A stretch of DNA of 24,579 bases from Elusimicrobiota bacterium (GTDB taxonomy: Bacteria; Elusimicrobiota; Elusimicrobia; UBA1565). The stretch is taken from positions 35,536-60,114 of the forward strand of contig DMEZ01000018.1 in NCBI GenBank assembly GCA_003450735.1, read 5' to 3'. Under the pieces are notes generated by a model. The model was not told where the DNA came from. It made no database searches and saw only the letters and a list, made by a program, of their open reading frames with translations. This document shows, piece by piece, positions 6,925 through 13,164 of this stretch; position 1 is the stretch's first letter, and every line of letters starts with the position of its first letter. The translations under genes were made by a program, and so were the position numbers.

Positions 6925-7107
6925 ATGCCAGGAAGAGATGGGACGGGACCGATGGGGAACGGGCCGCGCAGCGGGCGTGGGCGCGGGCGTTGCGGAGGAG
7001 GGCGGATGAACGAGGGGACCGCGGCGACATCGAGCCTGACGGAAGAACTCCAGCGCCTTCAAGAGCGGCTCGCGAAGCTCGAAGCCAAGCAGGAGGCCCG
7101 GCCATGA
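6925..7107 (+). CDS. DUF5320-like small protein
   Basis: 60 residues beginning MPGRDGTGPMGNGPRSGRG, the glycine/proline-rich opening typical of DUF5320 proteins, with one Cys (GRGRCGGG). It ends in a short coiled-coil helix (LTEELQRLQERLAKLEAKQ). AAGGAGGA ends four bases before the ATG and fixes the start. The stop overlaps the next ATG (ATGA). Members are found next to NifX-like proteins and DUF134 in anaerobes. The function is unknown; a metal- or Fe-S-related accessory role is inferred from neighbours. Confidence 0.82.
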   Translation: MPGRDGTGPMGNGPRSGRGRGRCGGGRMNEGTAATSSLTEELQRLQERLAKLEAKQEARP

Positions 7108-7475
7108 AGATCGGCGTGGTATTGGGCGACGCGGGCGGCCTCGAGAGCGAGGTCTGCGCGCACTTCGGGCAGTGCAGCCACTTCCTCATCGTGGAAGCGG
7201 AGGGTGGGAGGATCAAAAGCAGCCGGGTCGTGCCCAACGGAGCCCAGCACGGTGGAGGCGGCTGCCAGGCGGTCGGGGAGATCCTCAAGCACAAGGTCAC
7301 CCACGTCATCGCAGGCGGGATGGGCATGGGCGCCCAGGGAAAGTTCGCCGCGGCGGGCGTGGCCGTCTTCGGCTTCGCCGGCAAGGCGGGTGACGGTGTC
7401 GCTCAACTGCTCGCCTCATCGTTGGAGAAGGGGATCGCCCCCTGCCAGGACCACCACGGGGACTGCCACCGATAG
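7104..7475 (+). CDS. NifX/NifB-like dinitrogenase iron-molybdenum cofactor family protein
   Basis: 123 residues of the NifX-NafY/MTH1175 fold: MKIGVVLGD, VCAHFGQCSHFLIVE, GGGCQAVGEILKHKVTHVIAGGMGMGA, and VFGFAGKAGDGVAQLL. The family binds or carries iron-molybdenum or iron-sulfur clusters. Stand-alone copies occur in many anaerobes without nitrogenase, and no nif genes are seen here. The C-terminal tail PCQDHHGDCH and the GQC and GGGC motifs offer several possible metal ligands. It is coupled to the DUF5320 gene by an ATGA overlap. With DUF134 and DUF5320 it forms a cassette whose position against a tungsten enzyme suggests a role in Mo/W or Fe-S handling. Confidence 0.9.
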   Translation: MKIGVVLGDAGGLESEVCAHFGQCSHFLIVEAEGGRIKSSRVVPNGAQHGGGGCQAVGEILKHKVTHVIAGGMGMGAQGKFAAAGVAVFGFAGKAGDGVAQLLASSLEKGIAPCQDHHGDCHR

Positions 7476-7494
7476 CCTTCTTTCCGTTGCGCTC

Positions 7495-7524
7495 TTGCCG
7501 GCCGGCACGGCGAAAACCTATGCT
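7495..7524 (+). promoter_or_regulatory. Weak candidate promoter for the sulfatase-like gene
   Basis: TTGCCG (7495-7500), an 18-base spacer and TATGCT (7519-7524) lie in the 61-base gap before the sulfatase-like gene. The -35 overlaps a 12-base GC-only-core palindrome, TGCCGGCCGGCA. The match is modest for GC-rich DNA. Confidence 0.3.
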
Positions 7525-7536
7525 CCCCGCAGACAC

Positions 7537-8976
7537 ATGAGCATGGGACGATTCGCCTTCGCCGTCCTCCTCGCGGCCCTCCCCGTCCGGGCCCAGGGCA
7601 TCTCCCCATCGACGAAGCCCCTCAACATCGTCATCATCGACATCTGCTCGGCGCGGGCGGACCACTTCGGCTCCTACGGCTACCCCAAGCCCACGACCCC
7701 GGGGATGGACGCCATCGCCAAAGACGCCACGGTCTTCGAACGCGCCGTGGCCCAGGCGTCCTGGTGCATGGGCAACTACGCGAGCCTGTTCACCGGCCAG
7801 GGCCCCGAGGTCCACGGGCTCTACGTCATGGCCCGCAGGAAGCTCCCCGAGGGGCTCCCGACGCTCGCCGAACAGCTCAAGCTGGCCGGCTACGACACGG
7901 CCGCCTACAGCGGGGGCGGGACCTGGCTGCTGCCCGGCTGGGGTATGGACCGGGGCTTCGACGAGTACGTGGACGTCGTTTCGACGTCGAACCCGGACGC
8001 CCTGACCCCGCTGAACGAGCGCGCGCCGAGGATGCTGGACTGGGTCCGCGCCCGCGGGAACCCCTTCTTCCTCTACGTGAGCGTCGAGGATCTGCACCTG
8101 GAGGACGAGTCGGAGGCGGGGGAGATCGTGTGGAATATCCCTCCCGACGACGAGGAGGGGCATGTCGCCCTCTCGCCCGACGCGACCCGCGTCTCCCTGC
8201 TCAGGACGCCGGAAGGAAAGCCCAAGAAGAGCGTCCTCCCTCCCCCCCTCCACAAGCGCCTGGGCTGGACGCCACAGCCGCACCTGGTGGAGCAGTACGA
8301 CCGCTCGCTGGCCTATACGGACCGCTCGGTCTCCCAGTTCCTGAAGAAGATCCAGGAGCTGGGCCGTTGGGACGACACCCTCGTCATCATCGCCGGGGAT
8401 CACGGCGACCAACTGGGAGAGCACGGCCTCGTCGGGCACATGACGGGCCTCTACGAGCCCATCCTGCACGTGCCGCTCATCCTGCGTCACCCCGGCTTCC
8501 CCGAGCTCAAGGGCAAGAGGATCGGCCGCTTAGTCGAGCGGGTGGACCTCATGCCGACCCTGCTCGACGTCGCCGGGCGGCCCTACAAGGACCTGAACCT
8601 GCCGGGGCGCAGCCTGCTCGACCTCCTGCGAAACCCCGAGCGCCCCTGGAGAAAGTACGCCTTCGCCAGCTCCAAGCGCCACGGGGACGGGAAGACGACG
8701 GCCGGGCGCATCGCGACCGATCTCATCCTGGATGAGCGGACGGTCCGCACGGAAAAGTGGAAGCTGCACTGGTACCTGCACAAGAACCGCTACGAGCTCT
8801 ACGACCTGGAGAACGATCCCAGGGAGGAGCGCGACCTCAGCGAGAAGCGCCCGGACATCGTGGCGGAGCTGGCTTTCCAGCTCATCAAGAACCTGGAGCT
8901 TTCGAGGCCCCACGCCCCCGGCCTGCCCTCGGGCAACGACGCATCGGGACTCCAAGTCGCGCCGAGGAAGGACTAG
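7537..8976 (+). CDS. Secreted sulfatase/alkaline-phosphatase superfamily protein with atypical active site
   Basis: 479 residues with a short Sec signal peptide (MGRFAFAVLLAALPVRAQ). The sulfatase scaffold is clear: NIVIIDICSARADHFGSYGYPKP (metal Asp35), GYDTAAYSGGG, VEQYDRSLAYTD, the second metal site IIAGDHGDQLGEHG (Asp288, His289), and the C-terminal ELYDLENDPREERDLS strand. The expected CxPxR sequence recognised by formylglycine-generating enzyme is replaced by CMGNY (Cys77), although ASLFTGQGPEVHG follows normally. It may therefore keep an unmodified Cys, act as another phospho- or sulfo-hydrolase or transferase, or be inactive. The start may be ATG 7537 or 7543; neither has a good ribosome-binding site. 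The next gene begins three bases after the stop. Confidence 0.85.
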   Translation: MSMGRFAFAVLLAALPVRAQGISPSTKPLNIVIIDICSARADHFGSYGYPKPTTPGMDAIAKDATVFERAVAQASWCMGNYASLFTGQGPEVHGLYVMARRKLPEGLPTLAEQLKLAGYDTAAYSGGGTWLLPGWGMDRGFDEYVDVVSTSNPDALTPLNERAPRMLDWVRARGNPFFLYVSVEDLHLEDESEAGEIVWNIPPDDEEGHVALSPDATRVSLLRTPEGKPKKSVLPPPLHKRLGWTPQPHLVEQYDRSLAYTDRSVSQFLKKIQELGRWDDTLVIIAGDHGDQLGEHGLVGHMTGLYEPILHVPLILRHPGFPELKGKRIGRLVERVDLMPTLLDVAGRPYKDLNLPGRSLLDLLRNPERPWRKYAFASSKRHGDGKTTAGRIATDLILDERTVRTEKWKLHWYLHKNRYELYDLENDPREERDLSEKRPDIVAELAFQLIKNLELSRPHAPGLPSGNDASGLQVAPRKD

Positions 8977-8979
8977 GGC

Positions 8980-9252
8980 ATGCGCTCCCACACCTGCCGC
9001 GCCTTCGCCGCCCTCCTCCTCGCCGCCTTCACCCTCGCGGTCGTCGCCCACCCCTTCCTCGACGACGCCGTCTCGCACGGCGACGACTGCTCCGTCTGCG
9101 CCATGGTCTCCCAAGGCATGGCTCCGAGCGACCCCGGGCCGAGTGTGACCCGGGACGACTCCAAGGCCGGCGCCGCGCCCACGGAAGCCCCCCGCCCCGT
9201 CCTTCGCACCGGGCATCCACTCAGCCTCGGCCGCGGCCCTCCCGCCTCCTGA
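8980..9252 (+). CDS. Small secreted or membrane-anchored Cys/His protein
   Basis: 90 residues with an N-terminal hydrophobic segment (about 8-24) followed by HPFLDDAVSHGDDCSVCAMV and a proline-rich tail ending RGPPAS. The layout (signal or anchor, His/Asp followed by a CxxC pair, C-terminal R-G/A-P-P) recalls small DUF2946-like proteins found near metal transport genes. I do not assign a family with certainty. It starts three bases after the sulfatase-like gene and precedes an outer-membrane barrel and zinc-type importer genes, so periplasmic metal binding is a reasonable guess. Confidence 0.65.
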   Translation: MRSHTCRAFAALLLAAFTLAVVAHPFLDDAVSHGDDCSVCAMVSQGMAPSDPGPSVTRDDSKAGAAPTEAPRPVLRTGHPLSLGRGPPAS

Positions 9253-9322
9253 CCCCGCCGTAAGACGCGCCTCTCAATCACACAACGGCCCTGCCGTCCT
9301 GATGCGCCTGTGGAGGTCTATG

Positions 9323-10474
9323 ATGAACGCACTTCTGATCCTTTCAGCTCTTCTGGCTTTGCCGGCTTCCGCCGAGGACCCCAGCTTCACCACGGGCACC
9401 ATGGAGACCGCCGCCCCGCCCCAGGGCATGCGCGGCCGCCCCATCAACCTGCCCGACATCAGCGTCATCGGCGTCATGGACGGGCACCTGAGCGATTACA
9501 AGCCGGACACGGCCAAGGACAAGTTCGAGTTCGAGGAGGTGGAGACCGCCTTCCAGGGCTTCATCTACCCCGAGGTGCGGGCCGACGTGTTCCTGGCCCT
9601 CCACAAGCACGGCGCGAAGTATGAAGCCGAGCTCTGCGAGGCCAAGGCCAGCTTCCTGCGCCTGAGCGAGGGCCTGGCGGCCGAGGTCGGGAAGATCCAC
9701 GTCAACTTCGGCAAGCTCAACAAGATGCACACCCACCACCGCCCCATGATCGACCAGCCCCCCGTCCTCACGAACTTCCTGGGCGAGCACGGCCTGGTGG
9801 GCCAGGGCGGGACGGCGAGCTACCTTTTGCCCTTGCCCTTCTACCTCCAGGCCGAGGCCGGCGCCTGGCAGGGCGAAGGTCACGAACATGAGGCCTCCGG
9901 CAAGACGACGGTCGTGGACACCGCGGGGAACACGGTCGAAGTCCCGATCTACCAGGAGTCGGCGGAGTTCTCCCTGGCCGACAAGGTCTTCACCGGGCGG
10001 CTCAAGGCCTCCTTCGCGCCTACCGACAAGTCCGAGCTCGAGCTTGGGAGCAGCCTGGCCGCCGGCCACGGCGCGCACTGGGAGGAGCACCAGGACGAGG
10101 CGAAGGTCTACGGCGCGGACTTGACCTTCAAGCTCTGGCCCTCGTCCTACGAGCGCTGGGCCTTCCAGAACGAGTACTTCCACCTCACCCGGACGGTCCC
10201 CGCCGGACGGCTCCAGCGCGACGGACTCTACAGCTTCCTGAACTACCGGTGGAACAAGTATTGGGACACGGGCGCGCGCTTCGACTACGCGGAAGGCGCG
10301 TTCCCGACCCAGTCCATCGAGCGCGCCCTCTCGGCCCTCGTCGGCTATCACTTCACGGAAACCACGCGAGCCCTGGTCCAGTACAAGTACCGCCGCATCA
10401 ACGGCGGCACGGTCAACGAGGGCTGGCTGCAATTGGCCTTCGGCCTCGGGCCGCACAGCCATGAGCTGGAATAA
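9323..10474 (+). CDS. Outer-membrane beta-barrel protein linked to zinc-type importer
   Basis: 383 residues: signal peptide (MNALLILSALLALPASA), a short periplasmic segment with PINLPDISVIGVMDG, then alternating strands to the C-terminus as in porins. The segment VNFGKLNKMHTHHRPMIDQP, followed by FLGEHGLVGQGG and LLPLPFYLQ, resembles outer-membrane proteins often annotated as zinc-regulated receptors beside ZnuA genes. It is rich in His (HKHG, MHTHH, GHEHE, HGAHWEEHQDE), consistent with metal-facing loops. GGAGGT at 9312-9317 favours ATG 9323 over 9320 or 9302. A 13-base gap containing AAGGAGGG leads into the binding-protein gene. It has no plug domain for TonB dependence, so it is probably a channel. 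The substrate is inferred. Confidence 0.8.
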   Translation: MNALLILSALLALPASAEDPSFTTGTMETAAPPQGMRGRPINLPDISVIGVMDGHLSDYKPDTAKDKFEFEEVETAFQGFIYPEVRADVFLALHKHGAKYEAELCEAKASFLRLSEGLAAEVGKIHVNFGKLNKMHTHHRPMIDQPPVLTNFLGEHGLVGQGGTASYLLPLPFYLQAEAGAWQGEGHEHEASGKTTVVDTAGNTVEVPIYQESAEFSLADKVFTGRLKASFAPTDKSELELGSSLAAGHGAHWEEHQDEAKVYGADLTFKLWPSSYERWAFQNEYFHLTRTVPAGRLQRDGLYSFLNYRWNKYWDTGARFDYAEGAFPTQSIERALSALVGYHFTETTRALVQYKYRRINGGTVNEGWLQLAFGLGPHSHELE

Positions 10475-10487
10475 GGAGGGCGCCCCC

Positions 10488-11393
10488 ATGAGAAGCCTAT
10501 TCCTAGCGCTGGCCTGCCTTCTCGCCTCCTCCACGGCCTGGGCCAAGCTCCAGGTCGTGACCACGACGACCGACCTGAAATGGCTGGCCGAGCAGGTGGG
10601 CGGGGACCTCGTCGAGGTCGAAAGCCTCTCCTCCGGCGGCCAGGACCTCCACTTCGTCGAGCCCCGCCCCAGCATGGTCATGAAGGTGAAGAGGGCCGAC
10701 GTCCTCGTCCGCATCGGCCTGGACCTCGACATGTGGGCGGACAGCCTGGTCTCGGCCTCCCGCAACAAGAAGGTCGTCTACGGAGCCCCCGGCTACGTGG
10801 ACGCCTCCGTGGGCGTGGAGCGCCTGCAGATCCCCACGGACAAGGTGGACGCGGGCATGGGGGACCTCCACGTCTTTGGGAACCCGCACTACTGGCTCGA
10901 TCCCTCCAACGCCTCGATCATCGCCGACAACATCCTGGAGGGACTCGTCCGCGCCGAGCCCGCCAAGGAGGCCGCGTTCAAGGAGAACTACTGGAAGCTC
11001 CTGCGCGCTCTCACCGAGAAGCTCAAGGAGTGGGAGAAGAAGGCCGCCCCGCTGAAAGGGGTGAAGGTCGTGACCTACCACAACTCCTGGGTGTATTTCG
11101 CCAAGCGCTTCGGGCTGGAGCTCTTCGGCAACATCGAGCCCAAGCCCGGCCTTCCGCCCTCCCCTTCGCACGTCAACAAGCTCATCGCCATGATGAAGGA
11201 GAAAGGAGCGGGCATCATCATGGCCGAGAGCTATTTCCCTCTCAAGGGCGCCCGGATGGTCGCCGACAAGACCGGGGCCAGGCTCGTCGTCGTCCCAAGC
11301 TCCGCGGGCGGCCTGCCTGGGGTCCGGACCTACTTCGACGTGTTCGACCAGGTCCTCGACGCGCTCCTGGATGCCCGCGGAGGGAAGCCATGA
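10488..11393 (+). CDS. znuA: Zinc/manganese-type ABC transporter substrate-binding protein (ZnuA/TroA family)
   Basis: 301 residues of the cluster A-I metal-binding family. A signal peptide (MRSLFLALACLLASSTAWA) is followed by LQVVTTTTDLKWLAEQVGG. Metal ligands are visible as His55 (GQDLHFVEPRPS), His134 (GNPHYWLDPS) and His198 (TYHNSWVYF); the fourth may be an acidic residue such as Glu247 (AESYF). The His-rich loop typical of high-affinity zinc ZnuA is missing. AAGGAGGG seven bases before the ATG supports this start over the in-frame ATG at 10461, which lies inside the barrel gene. The stop overlaps the permease start. Zinc is the first guess given the barrel upstream; manganese or iron cannot be excluded. 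Confidence 0.9.
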   Translation: MRSLFLALACLLASSTAWAKLQVVTTTTDLKWLAEQVGGDLVEVESLSSGGQDLHFVEPRPSMVMKVKRADVLVRIGLDLDMWADSLVSASRNKKVVYGAPGYVDASVGVERLQIPTDKVDAGMGDLHVFGNPHYWLDPSNASIIADNILEGLVRAEPAKEAAFKENYWKLLRALTEKLKEWEKKAAPLKGVKVVTYHNSWVYFAKRFGLELFGNIEPKPGLPPSPSHVNKLIAMMKEKGAGIIMAESYFPLKGARMVADKTGARLVVVPSSAGGLPGVRTYFDVFDQVLDALLDARGGKP

Positions 11394-12202
11394 TCGACCT
11401 CATGCTTTTGCCGTTCCTCGCCTGCCTGGTTTTGGTCGGCATCCACGCCTATCTCGGCATCCACGTCGTGGAGCGGGGCGTGATCTTCGTGGACCTGGCT
11501 TTGGCTCAGATCGCGGCCCTGGGAGCCGTCTGCGCGGCGCTCGCGGGCTTCCCCCTGCACAGCCCGCAGGCCTACTTCACGTCCCTCGGCTTCGCCTTCG
11601 CGGGCGCCGCGGTGTTCGCCCTGACCCGCTTCAAGGGGTCGGAAGTCCCGCAGGAGGCCGTCATCGGCATCGCCTACGTCGTGGCGGCCGCGGCGGCCAT
11701 CCTGGCGCTCGACCGCATCCCCGGAGAGGCCGAGCACATCAAGGAGATGCTGATCGGCAACATCCTCTTCGTGGGATGGCGGGAGGTCGCCAAGATCGCG
11801 GCGCTCTACGCCGCGGTCGGGCTGTTCCACTATGTCTGCCGGAAAAAGTTCATCCTGGTCTCCCGCGACCCCGAGAAGGCCTCGGAGCAGGGGATCCCCG
11901 TGCGCCTGTGGGACTTCCTCTTCTACGCCACCTTCGGCCTGGTCGTCACGAGCTCGGTGGAGATCGCCGGAGTCCTGCTGGTCTTCTCGTTCCTCATCAT
12001 CCCGGCCGTCTGCGCCATCCTCTTCACGAAGAGCTTCCGCCGCAGGCTGTTCATCGCCTGGACGGCCGGCGCCCTGACCAGCCTGGCGGGCATCTACGCT
12101 TCCGGGAGATGGGACCTGCCGACCGGGGCGGCGGTGGTCTGCTGCTTCGGGCTCCTCGTCGTCGGCTGCGGGGCCGCGAAGCGCCTGTTCCAGTCAGGTT
12201 AA
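11390..12202 (+). CDS. znuB: Zinc/manganese-type ABC transporter permease (ZnuB family)
   Basis: 270 residues with about eight hydrophobic segments and the ABC-3 permease pattern: GIHVVERGVIFVDLALAQIAAL near the start, ASEQGIPVRLWDFLFY, then SSVEIAGVLLVFSFLIIPA and the terminal GAAVVCCFGLLVVG. It forms the inner-membrane channel for the binding protein encoded just upstream, to which it is coupled by an ATGA overlap. No ATPase subunit gene accompanies the pair; the next gene is a convergent LysR regulator overlapping its 3' end by nine bases. The ATPase must be supplied from elsewhere if the importer works. Confidence 0.9.
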   Translation: MIDLMLLPFLACLVLVGIHAYLGIHVVERGVIFVDLALAQIAALGAVCAALAGFPLHSPQAYFTSLGFAFAGAAVFALTRFKGSEVPQEAVIGIAYVVAAAAAILALDRIPGEAEHIKEMLIGNILFVGWREVAKIAALYAAVGLFHYVCRKKFILVSRDPEKASEQGIPVRLWDFLFYATFGLVVTSSVEIAGVLLVFSFLIIPAVCAILFTKSFRRRLFIAWTAGALTSLAGIYASGRWDLPTGAAVVCCFGLLVVGCGAAKRLFQSG

Positions 12203-13096
12203 GGCGTCCCCGAACTCGTCCACCTTCAGCCCTTTAAGGAAGCGCGTGAGGAGTTGGTTCTTCTCGCGCGAGGCCCGCGAGCGCTTCTGGTAAAGGCAGA
12301 AGCGGTCATCGAGCAGGCGGAGCCTGGGGAAGAGCGCCTTGAGCCGCCCTCGGGAAAGCTCCCCCAGCACGCAGTACTTGGGCAGGAAGGCCGCCCCGTA
12401 GCCCGCCAGAGCCGCGTTGATCATCCCCCGCACGTGGTTGACCGCCACCACGCGGCGGAAGGCGGGCCGGCGCCCCGGCTCGACCGCCCCCATCATGTTG
12501 CGCCACCACTCCCCCCCCTTGTCCAGGGAGAGCACGGGGACGCGCTCTAGGTCGAGCGGCGAGCGCACCCGGTGCCGGGCGAGGAAGGCCGGCGAGGCGA
12601 CGACGGCGTAGCGCTCCCGGAAGAGCTGGGCGCACTCGACTCCGGGGTCCGTGTGCGGCAGGCAGTCCACCGCCAGGTCGATCTCGTCGCGCAAAAGCGG
12701 CTGGGCCAGCTCGTGCGAGAAGTAGAAGTCCACCCTCAGCTCGGGGTGCGCCTCGAGCAGGGGCCTCAGCTTTCGCACCAGGACGGAACTCCCGAACTCC
12801 ACCGTCGCGCCCAGAACGAGCGCCTTCTCCGCCCGTCCGCCCAGGATGCGCGCCTCCGCCTCGTAGACCTCCGGGAACACCCGCTCGCAGGTCTCATAGA
12901 GCAGGCGGCCTTCGTCGGTGAGGACGAGCTCCCGCCCGCGCCACTCCACGAGGTCGAAGCCGAGGCCCGCCTCGAGCTTCGCGACGGCGTGCGAGACGGC
13001 CGAGGGCGTGAGGTGCAGCTGACGGGCCGCGGCGCTGTAGTTGCCCCGCCGGACGGCCTCCATCAGGATCTCCAGCTTGTTCAGATCGAAGCGCAT
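12194..13096 (-). CDS. LysR-family transcriptional regulator
   Basis: 300 residues. The N-terminal winged helix-turn-helix is canonical: FDLNKLEILMEAVRRGNYSAAARQLHLTPSAVSHAVAKLEAGLGFDL, then LTDEGRLLYE. The C-terminal periplasmic-binding-like effector domain runs from about residue 90 (KALVLGATVEFGSS). It is transcribed away from the aldehyde dehydrogenase gene, the classic arrangement for a LysR regulator controlling its divergent neighbour. ATG 13096 is preferred over an in-frame ATG at 13144: the protein then starts like its family, and a consensus -10 sits six bases upstream with no Shine-Dalgarno site. The inducer is unknown; if the neighbour is a P5C dehydrogenase, proline, arginine or their breakdown products are candidates. 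Confidence 0.92.
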   Translation of the reverse strand: MRFDLNKLEILMEAVRRGNYSAAARQLHLTPSAVSHAVAKLEAGLGFDLVEWRGRELVLTDEGRLLYETCERVFPEVYEAEARILGGRAEKALVLGATVEFGSSVLVRKLRPLLEAHPELRVDFYFSHELAQPLLRDEIDLAVDCLPHTDPGVECAQLFRERYAVVASPAFLARHRVRSPLDLERVPVLSLDKGGEWWRNMMGAVEPGRRPAFRRVVAVNHVRGMINAALAGYGAAFLPKYCVLGELSRGRLKALFPRLRLLDDRFCLYQKRSRASREKNQLLTRFLKGLKVDEFGDALT

Positions 13097-13098
13097 AT

Positions 13099-13113
13099 AT
13101 GAATTATATTCAT
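13099..13113. promoter_or_regulatory. LysR-type palindrome overlapping the LysR -10 box
   Basis: ATGAATTATATTCAT is a 15-base interrupted palindrome (6-base arms, 3-base centre) that contains a T-N11-A LysR box. On the minus strand it includes TATAAT (13103-13108), a perfect -10 hexamer six bases from the LysR start. A bound regulator would block its own promoter, as LysR proteins commonly do. A second, looser ATATG-N7-CATAT repeat lies at about 13116-13132. The whole 68-base intergenic region is strongly AT-rich. Confidence 0.6.
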
Positions 13114-13164
13114 TTATATGATGAATACATATCACTTCCATCATATTCGGCCAGGGGGTATCCT

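Noticed and set aside
7104..7475. Nitrogenase-related locus
   Set aside because: Only a stand-alone NifX-like protein is present; no nifHDKENB-type genes occur and such stand-alone copies are common in non-fixing anaerobes.
7496..7507. TGCCGGCCGGCA perfect palindrome before the sulfatase-like gene
   Set aside because: Short and made almost only of G and C in GC-rich DNA; lacks a T-run for a terminator and could be chance.
9253..9322. Possible Zur-type operator before the outer-membrane barrel gene
   Set aside because: No AT-rich dyad resembling a Zur box was seen in this gap, and no clear promoter; only the GGAGGT ribosome-binding site stands out.
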